DNA of 64,000 nucleotides from Lachnospiraceae bacterium (GTDB lineage Bacteria; Bacillota; Clostridia; Lachnospirales; Lachnospiraceae), in NCBI GenBank assembly GCA_022845895.1, contig AP025573.1:1956501-2020500 (forward strand), given 5' to 3'. Position 1 is the stretch's first letter. Each line of letters begins with the position of its first letter. Below, piece after piece: positions 53,186 through 62,912 of this stretch. The position numbers and the translations under genes are program-made. Below the pieces are notes generated by a model. It had not been told where the DNA came from. It did not search any database and saw only the letters and a program-made list of their open reading frames with translations.

Positions 53186-54562
53186 TTAAAATATGACATT
53201 GTTCTCTCTCACCGCCTTGCCGTCCAGGGCGATATGGTCATAATTGGCCAGTCCAAAGTTGTTACCTGATTCTACGATATAGTATTCATCACTTTCGCAC
53301 AGTATCTTTACCTGTTTGAATACCGCATATCCTTTATTGATATTATATACGCCTTTCAGGCTTTTTGTAGCCTTGAGCCTGTACGTATCGTTGGAATCGG
53401 CTTTGATCAGCACGGTATTCTCTTCAAAAGCATCCGGGTTCAGATACACCATCCCCATCTCATTATCCCGGTAGTAGACGTCCACCTTCTGGAATTCGGC
53501 GTTCTCTTCGCCTGTGTCGATGAGCACGCCTGTCTCCCTGCTGTTTCCTCCCTGTGTCAGATAATCCTCCGGTACGGTGTAGAACTTTTTGCTGACTACA
53601 GACGATTTCGGTATCTTCAAGCCGGATTCGTCTTCCAGAATAAGCTCGATATCGAGATACCGTTCCTCCGCATACCGTATCATAGAACTCGTGAATGTAA
53701 GAAATCCGATATTATAATCCTTCGTATTATATATGGCAAAGCCCGCAGTAGCCATCTCGTTATCTTTTGTGAAACGCACTTTTACCCGCTTCGTCTCTGC
53801 CAGTTCCTGGGCCGTGTCGTCATCGAGCACGATGGCAAGTGTCCACACGTCGTCAGTGATGAGCTTATAAACCGGCTCTCCTGCCTTGATTTTCGTATTA
53901 TTCTTTATACTCTTTCGCTCATAATCCTTCTTCTCTACCATATCCTTCGTCACGTCTTTTAGATCCAGGCCTTCATAACCGTCTGTAGAGTAGATGACGA
54001 TACCATCATCGGACGCCGGATATACCTGAAAGTCATCTCTTCCTTCATTGATCATACTGTTAAGCTGCGACTGCCTGCTCTGGCTTGATTTGCTCTCCAG
54101 CACCGCTTGGATATTGTTCTTTAATGTGTAGACATCACCGTACTGGCTTTCATTGAAATTCTCACTGAAAGACTGCGTCTTTACAAGCAGAGATGCCTGT
54201 TCTTCCGCAGTGAGGCTGTCCGCTTCCTTGCCGTCCGGCTCATGAAAGTCAAGCTTATCAGAGGAAAGGGTATATATCTGTGTCTTGGCGCCTACTTTCG
54301 TGCCTTCCGGGGCAAAATAATTGATATAGCCGTCTGCATCCGCATTGACGACCTCTTCCTGCCTGATGATAAATCCTGTATAAGCCGTATCTTTTAATAT
54401 GGAACCCTCCCGCACTTCATAAGCAGACACTTTCTTGTCTGTCAGATAGAGAAGTACGGTCACTATAAGATAGATGAATATGACGCCAAATATGATGACT
54501 CCTATGTTGAAATTCCATTTTTTCCTGTAAACCTGTATGTTGGTCAAATCGTTTCCTGCCAC
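53186..54562 (-). CDS. HlyD-like single-pass membrane protein of the sepF cluster
   Basis: About 458 residues. One transmembrane segment (about 16-38) is followed by an extracytoplasmic part with biotinyl-lipoyl-like beta segments (DADGYINYFAPEGTKVGAKTQIYTL; KAGEPVYKLI), as in HlyD adaptor proteins, but without a dedicated transporter partner. Start chosen as GTG 54562, preceded by CAGGGGG; an upstream ATG would overlap the radical SAM gene. Orthologues sit beside sepF in Lachnospiraceae; function unknown, envelope or division related by context. Confidence 0.72.
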   Translation of the reverse strand: MAGNDLTNIQVYRKKWNFNIGVIIFGVIFIYLIVTVLLYLTDKKVSAYEVREGSILKDTAYTGFIIRQEEVVNADADGYINYFAPEGTKVGAKTQIYTLSSDKLDFHEPDGKEADSLTAEEQASLLVKTQSFSENFNESQYGDVYTLKNNIQAVLESKSSQSRQSQLNSMINEGRDDFQVYPASDDGIVIYSTDGYEGLDLKDVTKDMVEKKDYERKSIKNNTKIKAGEPVYKLITDDVWTLAIVLDDDTAQELAETKRVKVRFTKDNEMATAGFAIYNTKDYNIGFLTFTSSMIRYAEERYLDIELILEDESGLKIPKSSVVSKKFYTVPEDYLTQGGNSRETGVLIDTGEENAEFQKVDVYYRDNEMGMVYLNPDAFEENTVLIKADSNDTYRLKATKSLKGVYNINKGYAVFKQVKILCESDEYYIVESGNNFGLANYDHIALDGKAVRENNVIF

Positions 54563-54578
54563 AATATAACCCCCTGCA

Positions 54579-55535
54579 TTATCGCATGTCTCTTCGCATA
54601 TGTAAGGCGGCGCCGTGAAGATAGCAGAATGCCCTGCCCTGATAAGTTCCGCGCCGTTCCATCTCCCCCAACACCTCATCCTTCAGTTTCCACCAGCTCG
54701 TACCCCAGTTACAGAACACGGCGTCTTTTTCTGGTATACGGCTGAACAGGCGCTCAACCGCCACGTCCGGACTTAGAAGCTCGAGAAAAAGGATGAGTCG
54801 TTCCATATACTCTTCTTTTGAACACAACGTTATTGTACCATTTTCATAAGCTTCACACAATGGTGTGTTTTTCGCCACATACAACGAATGGATCTTCACC
54901 GCATCGATCTTAAGCGCAGAGAGTATTCTCGCCGTTTCCATGCTGTCTTCCCTGTCGTCTCCCGGAAGGTTGAGGATAACGTGCGTGCATATGTCAAATC
55001 CATAAGGGCGGATCATGAGCGCCGCGTCTATGAACGCTGCAAGCGTATGTCCCCGGTTCATCTTCTCAAGCGTATGATAGTTCGCAGTCTGAAGCCCCAG
55101 TTCCACTGTTATCTCGACGTGATGTTCCCTGCTGATCTCCTGCAGTATATCCAGATATTCTTCCGTGATGCAGTCCGGTCTCGTCGATACGGCGACTTCA
55201 ACGATATCTTCTATCTTCGCCGCTTCGTCCATAAAGGAGCGGAATTCTTCCGGCGGCAGGAAGGTGTTCGTATAGTTCTGGAAATATGCAATGTACAGGC
55301 CGGCATGATATTTTTTTGAAATATATTCCTTTGTCCTGTCTATCTGTACAGACACGGGCACTTCTGCTCCCATCGATTCAAACCCTGTACCGGACTCGGC
55401 GCAGAAGATGCAGCCATTGCCCGTAATCCGGTTCGGACATGTGACAGGAAGATTTATCGGAAGCTTGTATACCTTTTCTCCATACTTATGTTTCAAAAAT
55501 TGTGAATATGGATAATAATACTGCTTTACATCCAT
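54579..55535 (-). CDS. Radical SAM protein, YhcC/YtqA (TIGR01212) family
   Basis: 318 residues. The cluster Cys spacing is the wide form CPNRITGNGCIFC (C-x8-C-x2-C) typical of this family and of Elp3. Other blocks: VSTRPDCI, ELGLQTANYHTLEKMNRGH and LPGDDREDSMETA. No reaction is established. It lies directly upstream of the HlyD-like gene and is probably co-transcribed. Confidence 0.88.
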   Translation of the reverse strand: MDVKQYYYPYSQFLKHKYGEKVYKLPINLPVTCPNRITGNGCIFCAESGTGFESMGAEVPVSVQIDRTKEYISKKYHAGLYIAYFQNYTNTFLPPEEFRSFMDEAAKIEDIVEVAVSTRPDCITEEYLDILQEISREHHVEITVELGLQTANYHTLEKMNRGHTLAAFIDAALMIRPYGFDICTHVILNLPGDDREDSMETARILSALKIDAVKIHSLYVAKNTPLCEAYENGTITLCSKEEYMERLILFLELLSPDVAVERLFSRIPEKDAVFCNWGTSWWKLKDEVLGEMERRGTYQGRAFCYLHGAALHMRRDMR

Positions 55536-55618
55536 CTGACAAATTTTCCTTTCTTATGTATATTTTTGAATTGGTGCAGACATACTATGGTTAGCATCGA
55601 AATAAAGGAGGAAATCAC

Positions 55619-55831
55619 ATGAAATGGTTTGACAATACCGCTCTGACACTTGTCATCATAGGTGCAATTAACTGGCTTCTGGTCGGAATCTTCAGATTCG
55701 ACCTCGTAGCTTTTCTGTTTGGTAATCTCTCCTGGCTGTCACGAATCATCTATACTCTCGTAGGTTTATGCGGCTTATACCTCATCAGCCTTTACGGCAG
55801 AATTTCCAACACACCAGGCAGCCGTTCATAA
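55619..55831 (+). CDS. DUF378 small membrane protein
   Basis: 70 residues with two hydrophobic segments (ALTLVIIGAINWLLVGIF and IIYTLVGLCGLYLISL), matching DUF378. AAAGGAGG precedes the ATG by 8 nt. It stands alone between two leftward groups and is followed by its own terminator. Function unknown. Confidence 0.85.
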   Translation: MKWFDNTALTLVIIGAINWLLVGIFRFDLVAFLFGNLSWLSRIIYTLVGLCGLYLISLYGRISNTPGSRS

Positions 55832-55834
55832 GTA

Positions 55835-55866
55835 AGAGGGGTATCCCTGTAATGAGATGCCCCTCT
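55835..55866 (+). terminator. Terminator after the DUF378 gene
   Basis: Stem AGAGGGG / CCCCTCT extended by ATC/GAT with a bulge, loop of about 10 nt, then TATAATT. Also fits the end of the convergent dac gene. Confidence 0.75.
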
Positions 55867-55870
55867 ATAA

Positions 55871-56851
55871 TTATCCATCTTCCGGAATCGCTTCGATAAT
55901 CCCGGTCATATCTTCATATAATATCGATTTTGTGTCCGCACCCATGACAACGGATATGTACGGCTTGTTCTGCACGTCTTCAGACAGCAGAATCAGGCAG
56001 TTGCCTGCCTCTTTCGTCGTTCCGGTCTTGCCGCCGATTATGTCGGCATTCTGTGGCAGAGCCGCCTCTCCAAGGGCGTAGAAGCTCGTCGGTTCCCATG
56101 TGATCTGACGCTTGACACCGTCGCTTCCCGTTATATCAGCAGTATATGTCTTTGATTCTATAATATCCAGGAACTTATCATATTTGATACATTCGTTGAA
56201 AATCAGATATAAGTCATAGGCCGTCGTATAATGGTTTTCATCATGTAGTCCGTTGGAATTCAGAAAATGACTTTCCGTCGCCATGAGACCGGCGGCTTCT
56301 TCGTTCATCATCTCCGCAAAGCCCTCCATGCTGCCGCCTACATAGTCTGCAATTGCCACCGCGTTGTCATTGCCCGAATATAGGAGAAGGCCGTACAGCA
56401 GATCATTAAGCGTCAGCTTGTCGCCTTCTTTCAGTCCGCACGTCTGTTCATCCGGTGCAAAGCTGCCCGCGTCCGCGTCCGCGCCGACCGTAACGACATC
56501 GGACAAATCGGCATTCTTGATGGCGACCAGCGCGGTCATGATCTTCGTAGTGCTCGCGGGATACAGCCTCTTGTGCACATGATAGGCAAAGTCTGTCTCG
56601 CTCCTGTCTACATCGAACAATGCAGCCGCAGTATACGTACCGGTATCCGGTGCGTTTTCAAGAGGGACATCCTCTGCTGCAACGCACAGGTCTTCCGCAA
56701 AAAGCTCCGCTTCATATATGCTTTTATTATAATGTTCCGCCTCGTATCCGGCAACAGCATCACTGCCTCCAAACAGGGCGCATCCTGTCAGAAGCACGCC
56801 GGCAGCGGCGGTACACATGATGATAGTGATAATCTTACCGGTACATTTCAC
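55871..56851 (-). CDS. D-alanyl-D-alanine carboxypeptidase lipoprotein (DacA/PBP5 family)
   Basis: About 326 residues. A lipobox (LLTGC, Cys near residue 24) predicts a lipoprotein, unusual for this family, which is more often anchored by a C-terminal helix. Peptidase S11 motifs: PASTTKIM (nucleophile Ser in STTK), SGN and GGKTGT. It trims the terminal D-Ala of peptidoglycan stem peptides. GTG at 56851, behind GAGGGG, is the likely start, overlapping mgsA by 17 nt; an in-frame ATG at 56875 has no ribosome site. The short C-terminus lacks the PBP5_C beta domain. Confidence 0.85.
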   Translation of the reverse strand: MKCTGKIITIIMCTAAAGVLLTGCALFGGSDAVAGYEAEHYNKSIYEAELFAEDLCVAAEDVPLENAPDTGTYTAAALFDVDRSETDFAYHVHKRLYPASTTKIMTALVAIKNADLSDVVTVGADADAGSFAPDEQTCGLKEGDKLTLNDLLYGLLLYSGNDNAVAIADYVGGSMEGFAEMMNEEAAGLMATESHFLNSNGLHDENHYTTAYDLYLIFNECIKYDKFLDIIESKTYTADITGSDGVKRQITWEPTSFYALGEAALPQNADIIGGKTGTTKEAGNCLILLSEDVQNKPYISVVMGADTKSILYEDMTGIIEAIPEDG

Positions 56852-57230
56852 GCCAATCCAAGTCCCCTCTGTCAATTGCTAATATAATTACTTCCGCTGT
56901 GGCCAGATTCGTCGCCATCGGTATGTTGTGCATATCACAGAGACGCACGACGTCATTGACGTTGGGCTCGTGCGGCTTCGCGCTCAACGGATCTCTCAGG
57001 AAAATAAGTGCATCAATATCATTCTGCCCAATCTGAGCTCCAAGCTGCTGCATCCCTCCAAGCGGTCCTGCAAGATATTTGTGGATATTCAGATTTGTCA
57101 CCTCTTCGATGAGACGTCCGGTCGTTCCGGTGGCAAACAGATTATGCTTGCTTAAAATTCCGCGGTATGCGATACAGAAGTTCTGCATCAGCGTCTTCTT
57201 GGAATCATGTGCAATCAGGCCTATATTCAT
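56835..57230 (-). CDS. mgsA: Methylglyoxal synthase
   Basis: 131 residues with the IALIAHDSKK-like start (NIGLIAHDSKK), GTTGRLI phosphate loop, GGMQQLGAQI and the catalytic Asp in IFLRDPLSAKPHEPD-like stretch (FLRDPLSAKPHEP). It converts dihydroxyacetone phosphate to methylglyoxal. The ATG at 57230 is 8 nt after AAGGAG. It lies 12 nt after rodA. Confidence 0.95.
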   Translation of the reverse strand: MNIGLIAHDSKKTLMQNFCIAYRGILSKHNLFATGTTGRLIEEVTNLNIHKYLAGPLGGMQQLGAQIGQNDIDALIFLRDPLSAKPHEPNVNDVVRLCDMHNIPMATNLATAEVIILAIDRGDLDWREMYR

Positions 57231-57242
57231 AGTATTCACTCC

Positions 57243-58367
57243 TTATTGATATTTTTTCGGCTGTAGACCTACATTTAAAACAAATCCAATACCGATATAT
57301 AAACTGACGAGCGATGTCAGTCCGTAACTTACAAAGGGCAGCGGAACTCCTGTATTCGGAAGCACCTTTGTGGCGACCCCGATATTAATGAAGCTCTGGA
57401 ACCCGATAAGCCCTCCGATGCCGCAGCATATGATTTTACCCGCCATATCCTGCGATCGGACCCCTATCAGAATACATTGTATCACAATTATTAATATGAG
57501 TGCAATAACAACACAAGAACCTATGAAACCTAATTCCTCTCCCACGATGGCAAAGATGAAGTCTGTCTGGGGTTCCAGAATGAAGTTGCCGTTTTTAACG
57601 GATGTCGTCGTATTGTTGTTGAGCCCCTTTCCTGTCAGCTGTCCGGAACCGATAGCCATCTCCGAGTTGTTCTGCTGGTATGCCCCGTCACTGGCATACT
57701 TCTCCGGTTCCAGAAAGGCGAGGATACGTTCCTGCTGGTAATCCTTCAGTATCTTCTGGTCGGGCTGGACGACAATGCTCAGGAATATGATTGCCGTCGG
57801 AATCAGTATGAGCAGAGCGGTTCCGATGAACTTGTAGCTCAGACCGCCGATATATATGAGCAGGCAGAGAACAAGCGCCGTACAGATCGTGGTGGAAAGG
57901 TTTGGTTCCACGATGATCAGCGCCAGCGGAACGCCGGCAAGCGCCGCATACTTTATGATAGTCCACCGGTAATTGATATCCTCTTCATGCTTCATGAGGA
58001 ACTTGGCAAAAAATAAGATCAACAGAATCTTGGCCAGCTCCGAAGGCTGGAATGTCGTAAAGCCCAGATCGATCCAGCGGGTTGCCCCATTGACCTCGTC
58101 TCCGATAAACAGCACGAGCAAAAGGCTCAATATGGAAAATCCATAGATGAGCCAGTACATATTAAGCACCCATACGTAATCAATGAGGGATACGACCGCC
58201 ATCACGGCCAGCCCCAGCACGAGGCCCACTATCTGCTTGTTCTGGTATGATTCATTGGCGCTGCCGACTACGAGCACGCCCAGTATCGACAGGGCCAGTA
58301 CGGATATGACTAATGTGAACTTGTAATCTTTTAACCGGTACGGTTTTGTAAATCGAGGTAATTTCAC
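57243..58367 (-). CDS. rodA: Rod-shape peptidoglycan polymerase RodA (SEDS family)
   Basis: 374 residues with about ten helices and SEDS motifs: GATRWIDLGFTTFQPSELAK, the large outside loop with QQNNSEMAIGSGQLTGKG and the C-terminal TGVPLPFVSYG. It polymerises glycan strands with a class B PBP, here probably MrdA. The start is GTG at 58367, behind AGGAG, overlapping the minE stop by 4 nt. Confidence 0.93.
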   Translation of the reverse strand: MKLPRFTKPYRLKDYKFTLVISVLALSILGVLVVGSANESYQNKQIVGLVLGLAVMAVVSLIDYVWVLNMYWLIYGFSILSLLLVLFIGDEVNGATRWIDLGFTTFQPSELAKILLILFFAKFLMKHEEDINYRWTIIKYAALAGVPLALIIVEPNLSTTICTALVLCLLIYIGGLSYKFIGTALLILIPTAIIFLSIVVQPDQKILKDYQQERILAFLEPEKYASDGAYQQNNSEMAIGSGQLTGKGLNNNTTTSVKNGNFILEPQTDFIFAIVGEELGFIGSCVVIALILIIVIQCILIGVRSQDMAGKIICCGIGGLIGFQSFINIGVATKVLPNTGVPLPFVSYGLTSLVSLYIGIGFVLNVGLQPKKYQ

Positions 58368-58576
58368 GTCTCTTCTCCTGCTATTTTAATCAATATGTGA
58401 GTTCTCGTTATCTCTACATCAAATTCATCTTCTGTAAGTTCCATATATTTGGACAAGGCTTTGAATAATTCCCGGCAGATATTATCGTATGCCGCCGGCG
58501 CACACTGTACACGATCTGATGTGACAAGCACTTTCAGACGGTTCTTGGCTATTGAAACAGAAGATTTTTTTAACAT
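58364..58576 (-). CDS. minE: Cell-division topological factor MinE
   Basis: 70 residues, shorter than E. coli MinE (88); the N-terminal anti-MinCD part (AKNRLKVLVTSDR) is kept and the C-terminal dimer domain is trimmed. It stimulates MinD ATPase to drive pole-to-pole oscillation. Presence of MinE instead of DivIVA-only placement is typical of Clostridia. AGGAGGGACCCGG precedes the ATG; follows minD after 11 nt. Confidence 0.92.
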   Translation of the reverse strand: MLKKSSVSIAKNRLKVLVTSDRVQCAPAAYDNICRELFKALSKYMELTEDEFDVEITRTHILIKIAGEET

Positions 58577-58587
58577 CCGGGTCCCTC

Positions 58588-59379
58588 CTAATCTTTCTTG
58601 AATAACTGTGAAAGCTTAGTGAAGAATCCTGATTCTGTATTCAAATCCATAAAAGGTACTTCTATTCCCATAATCCTCTTGCATATATTGAGATATGCCT
58701 TGCCTGCCTTAGAGTCGATGCCGATAACCGGTTCGCCCTGGTTCGTGCCGATGACGACATGTTCATCATCCGGAAGAGCGCCAATGAGAGGGACAGATAA
58801 TATCTCTGTCACATCATCCACGGACATCATATCCCCTCTTTTGACCATATCCATACGGATACGGTTGATGATGAGCTCTACCTGCTTCAGGCCATTGTTC
58901 TCCAGCAGCCCGATTATCCTGTCGGCATCCCTGATAGCAGATACTTCCGGCGTCGTGACGACGATTGCACGGTCTGCCCCTGTGATGGCATTTTGGAACC
59001 CTTGTTCGATTCCTGCCGGACAGTCCAGAAGTATGTAATCAAATTCTTCTTTCAGCTCAGACGTCAGCTTCTTCATCTGGCCCGGCGATATCGCCGACTT
59101 GTCCTTCGTCTGCGCTGACGGGAGCAGCCATAGGTTCTCATACCTCTTGTCCCTTATAAGGGCCTGCTTCAGCCTGCATGTCCCTTCAATCACGTCCACC
59201 AGATTATACACGATCTGATTTTCCAGCCCCATGACGACATCCAGGTTCCTGAGCCCCAGGTCCGTATCAATCACTATGACCTTTTTGTCGAACTGGGATA
59301 AGCCGGCTCCTATATTAGCCGTCGTCGTCGTCTTGCCGACTCCTCCTTTTCCTGATGTAATTACGATAACTTCGCCCAT
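58588..59379 (-). CDS. minD: Septum-site determining ATPase MinD
   Basis: 263 residues. Deviant Walker A GKGGVGKTTTTAN at residue 10, DTDLGLRNLD, and a C-terminal amphipathic tail (FFTKLSQLFKKD) for membrane binding. Recruits MinC to the membrane and is regulated by MinE. Overlaps minC by 19 nt. Confidence 0.96.
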   Translation of the reverse strand: MGEVIVITSGKGGVGKTTTTANIGAGLSQFDKKVIVIDTDLGLRNLDVVMGLENQIVYNLVDVIEGTCRLKQALIRDKRYENLWLLPSAQTKDKSAISPGQMKKLTSELKEEFDYILLDCPAGIEQGFQNAITGADRAIVVTTPEVSAIRDADRIIGLLENNGLKQVELIINRIRMDMVKRGDMMSVDDVTEILSVPLIGALPDDEHVVIGTNQGEPVIGIDSKAGKAYLNICKRIMGIEVPFMDLNTESGFFTKLSQLFKKD

Positions 59380-59957
59380 GATAAACTTCCTCCTACATTC
59401 GGTTTTACTTCAATATCTCCAATGCGAAGCCTTTTGGGGCTCATATGGAGTGCTGCTATGACTGCGCTGCCATCACCTGCGGCACCTGCTATCACGGTGC
59501 CGTATATCGTGCCGATGACCACCACATTACCCTTAGCGGCGACCTTGGCATCTTCTTCTATATCTCCGATGATGACGATGCTCGTCTCAGATTCTAAAAT
59601 CTGTCTTCCTCTCAGTGTACCTCTATAGAACTGGCCGTCTCTTTCATGGATCTGCGAAAGGCTCTCATCCAGCATTCTTTTGTGCATCTGCTCCGTGTAC
59701 GTGTTCTTCTCGATAATGCATAAAATGTGTATCCCCGCCGCCTCCTCGATCGTCTCAACGAGCAGGCGTTCCTCCTCTTCTGTAAATGTCCTTCCCTCGA
59801 ATTCCACAGCCATCTTCGCATTGTTGAAAAAATGTGCCGCAGACTCGAATCTGGTCTTGACTTCCGGTAACAAATCTCTGTAAGGCATCTCACCGTCCAG
59901 GTGGATAGTGATGCCGTATTTATTACTCTTAATGAGAACCGGGTCTTTCACATTCAC
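59361..59957 (-). CDS. minC: Septum-site determining inhibitor MinC
   Basis: 198 residues: N-terminal MinC domain (about 1-95) and C-terminal beta-helix (about 110-195, GRQILESETSIVIIGDIEEDAKVAAKGN region). It blocks FtsZ polymerisation away from mid-cell. The start follows AAGGATGAGTGA; 12 nt after mrdA. Confidence 0.94.
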   Translation of the reverse strand: MNVKDPVLIKSNKYGITIHLDGEMPYRDLLPEVKTRFESAAHFFNNAKMAVEFEGRTFTEEEERLLVETIEEAAGIHILCIIEKNTYTEQMHKRMLDESLSQIHERDGQFYRGTLRGRQILESETSIVIIGDIEEDAKVAAKGNVVVIGTIYGTVIAGAAGDGSAVIAALHMSPKRLRIGDIEVKPNVGGSLSWAKLS

Positions 59958-59969
59958 TCATCCTTTCTG

Positions 59970-62912
59970 TTAATCCCCTCCTGTTGCGCTGCTGCCGATT
60001 GTTGCTGCTTCACCGGTGATGATTTCATCTTCCGGAGCTATCTCATAGTAGTATTTCATGACATCTCTGCCCACCTCAGAGGCGAAGGTTGAACTATATC
60101 CGTTTGCAATTCTGATTGCAAACGCCACCTCCGGGCTGTCGCTCGGCGCAAAGCCTACGAATAATCCGTGATCAGGATGAGTTGTGCTCTGCTGTGCTGT
60201 TCCTGTCTTTCCTGACAGTTTTAAGCTGCTTGTATTCAAATCTGAGAATGTTGCGCTATGGTTGACAATCACTGCCCGCATACCGTTGTGTACGGCATTC
60301 CAGGTGGAAGCGGACACATCTGAAAGCTGGTTTTTGACCTTAGGTTCATATTCCTTAATCGTCTTCCCGTCTACAGACGCCACTTTGTCAAGCAGGGTCA
60401 GGTCATAGACGGTTCCCTTGTTAGCTACTGCTGTTATATATTTAGCCAGCTGGCTTGTCGTATAGTTGTTCCTGCCCTGTCCGATAGCAGATCGCACGGA
60501 GTCTTCATCGGATATCTGGGGGCTGGATTCATCAATCTCTAGCCCCGAAGTCTCATTCAGTCCAAAGGCCTGCGCGTACTTCTTCAGCTTGTCTAGTCCC
60601 AGGTCGCTGGAATAATACGAATTTGATGCGCTTCCCTCATTGTTGTCAGAGGCGACCTGATTAAGCCCGCCCTCTTTCAGTCCGAGGCGGTATCCAACTT
60701 CATAAAAGAAGCTGTTGCAGGAGTTTTCGATTCCTCCCTCCACATTCAGTGTACCGTGGGCCTGAGGATAGATCCAGCACTTCGGGCTTGGCTTTATCTT
60801 CTCATACACCCCGTGGCACGTTATATAGGAATCCTGATTGATAACGCCTTCTGTAAGCCCTGCCACTGCCACGAGAGGCTTGTACGTAGATCCGGGGGCT
60901 GTCTTTTCCTGTGTCGCATTGTTGTAGAACGGCCTTGACTGGTCGGTCAGCAGTTTGTTGTAATATTCGGAATCCATAGCATTGGCCAGCCGGTTATTGT
61001 CATAGCCCGGATAGGATACGCATGCAAGCACCTTGCCGCTGTTCGCATCCGTCATCACGATGGAGCCTGTACAAGGTTCCAGCGCCAGCTGTCCCGGCGT
61101 TATCGTAAGATCCTGTATCTTGCCCCGCAGGAAATCATAAGCTCCTATGCTCCCGCTATTCAGGCCATTATACTGTGCCTCGTCATATTCCAGCACTTTC
61201 TGTTCATAGAGCATGAGGCATATCTGCCTGCCGGTCACTGCTCCTGATTTTATCATATATTTATATATAAGTTTGTCAAATCCGCTGTTAGAGCCCAGAT
61301 AGTCGATAATATATTTTACCATGCCCTGATACAGCTCCCCTGCATCGGAGTATTTGCCGTCCTCGACGGACTCTTTCAGCTTGGACGTATCGACCCAGTT
61401 CTTGGATATCGCATAGTTTAAGTACGTATATATATTGATGGACTCGTCATCTTTCCAGGCCTTATATGTCGAATCGTTGGTATCTATGGCGCCTGACTTG
61501 ATGACGCCTGTCGTATTCGTCAGAATTTCCGACACGATATACGTCATATAAGCCTGCATCTCCTTGGACATGTCCTTATATGCCTTTTCATCCGGGTTCG
61601 TCAGTATGGAGACTAGGTTGTTCAGGACTTCTTCCTTCCTCGTGCCGAAGGACGCCGCTACCTCTTTCTCTGTAGTTCCCGCATCTTTCTCCGCAAAATG
61701 GCTCATGTCCAGTATATCATTGGATATGAACGTGTTGTATACATCGCCGATTGGAATGATGACATCGCTGCCGTCCTCTACTTTCGTCCTGTCAAAATCC
61801 AGCGTGTTCTGTATCTTGGACAGCAGGATGCCCGCCAGTTCCTGCTCTATGATATTGTAAGCCGCCTTCTGAAGATTGGCGTCAAGCGTAAGGTAGACAT
61901 CATTCCCTGCTTCCGGGTTCTTGCCTTTGATCGTCTCGATCACCTTCCCGACACTGTTGACGTAGAGCTTCACCTGCCCTTTCTTCCCCTGCAGCTGCTT
62001 GTCCAGCGTCTTCTCAAGGCCGGCTTTTCCCACCGTGTCCTGCTTGGAATACTCTTTCTGCTCTTTCTTGCTGAGAGCGTCATAATCTTCCTGGGATATC
62101 TGTCCGGTATAGCCGATGACAGACGCAAAGCACTTGCTGTCCGTATAGCGGCGCAGGGACTCCTCCTCTATATCGACTCCCTGCAGGGAGTCCAGATTCT
62201 CCATGATAACAGCCACCGTTTCATCGCTTACATCCTCCGCAATCGTAGTCGCGATGAATTTTTGGAAACTATTGAGGGAAATCGCATATCTTATATTGAC
62301 GAGCTTCAGCACATCTTCTTTGTCCATCTCCTTTTCATCGATACCATAGCCGTACAGCTTGTCCGTACAGAGATAATCGATGATGTCCTGTGCCGTGCTG
62401 CTCTTCTGCTCGTCGCTGAGCTCGTCAATTGTCTTTTTGCCGAATACGTCCGCGATGAATCGGAGGCGCTGCGTGTCATTTTCTGCTACATACATATAAT
62501 TGCCGTCGCCGTTCAGTATGATTCCAAAATTATTGATTACCGTATCACCGTTGGACTCTACGATATCTATCACCGTTTGGATGACCTTATTAAGCTCCTT
62601 GTTCTTTTCAGAAGAGTCTTCCCAGTTATCCTCTATCGTGACAGAATAGGCAAGTTCATTATAGGCGAGCAGATTGCCGTTGCGGTCATATATCTTCCCC
62701 CGCGTGCCCTGAATCTCTTTTGTCTTCTGAATCTGGAGCTTGTACTCATCCGCATAGCTCTGCCCTTTCACGATCTGCAGATAAAATACCCTCTGCAGAA
62801 GAATTGCCGACAGAACACAGAACACGATGACCGCTACAAATACTCTTGATTTTACTACTTCATATATCCCGGATTTGATCCGGTCCCATAAGCTATACAA
62901 ATTTACTTGCAC
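59970..62912 (-). CDS. mrdA: Penicillin-binding protein 2 (class B transpeptidase, elongasome)
   Basis: 980 residues, long for PBP2. One N-terminal membrane helix (about 24-48), a dimerisation/pedestal part with RGKIYDRNG at 71, then the transpeptidase with Ser675-x-x-Lys678 (GSTYK), SCN and SGKTGTAQ. Residues about 360-600 form an extra, mostly helical segment between pedestal and active site that E. coli PBP2 lacks. It cross-links peptidoglycan with RodA. The GTG at 62912 overlaps its AAAGGAG site, so the TTG at 62900 is an equally good start. Confidence 0.93.
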   Translation of the reverse strand: MQVNLYSLWDRIKSGIYEVVKSRVFVAVIVFCVLSAILLQRVFYLQIVKGQSYADEYKLQIQKTKEIQGTRGKIYDRNGNLLAYNELAYSVTIEDNWEDSSEKNKELNKVIQTVIDIVESNGDTVINNFGIILNGDGNYMYVAENDTQRLRFIADVFGKKTIDELSDEQKSSTAQDIIDYLCTDKLYGYGIDEKEMDKEDVLKLVNIRYAISLNSFQKFIATTIAEDVSDETVAVIMENLDSLQGVDIEEESLRRYTDSKCFASVIGYTGQISQEDYDALSKKEQKEYSKQDTVGKAGLEKTLDKQLQGKKGQVKLYVNSVGKVIETIKGKNPEAGNDVYLTLDANLQKAAYNIIEQELAGILLSKIQNTLDFDRTKVEDGSDVIIPIGDVYNTFISNDILDMSHFAEKDAGTTEKEVAASFGTRKEEVLNNLVSILTNPDEKAYKDMSKEMQAYMTYIVSEILTNTTGVIKSGAIDTNDSTYKAWKDDESINIYTYLNYAISKNWVDTSKLKESVEDGKYSDAGELYQGMVKYIIDYLGSNSGFDKLIYKYMIKSGAVTGRQICLMLYEQKVLEYDEAQYNGLNSGSIGAYDFLRGKIQDLTITPGQLALEPCTGSIVMTDANSGKVLACVSYPGYDNNRLANAMDSEYYNKLLTDQSRPFYNNATQEKTAPGSTYKPLVAVAGLTEGVINQDSYITCHGVYEKIKPSPKCWIYPQAHGTLNVEGGIENSCNSFFYEVGYRLGLKEGGLNQVASDNNEGSASNSYYSSDLGLDKLKKYAQAFGLNETSGLEIDESSPQISDEDSVRSAIGQGRNNYTTSQLAKYITAVANKGTVYDLTLLDKVASVDGKTIKEYEPKVKNQLSDVSASTWNAVHNGMRAVIVNHSATFSDLNTSSLKLSGKTGTAQQSTTHPDHGLFVGFAPSDSPEVAFAIRIANGYSSTFASEVGRDVMKYYYEIAPEDEIITGEAATIGSSATGGD

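Noticed and set aside
61698..62849. 383-residue frame antisense to mrdA
   Set aside because: Shadow of mrdA; no domain and no start signal.
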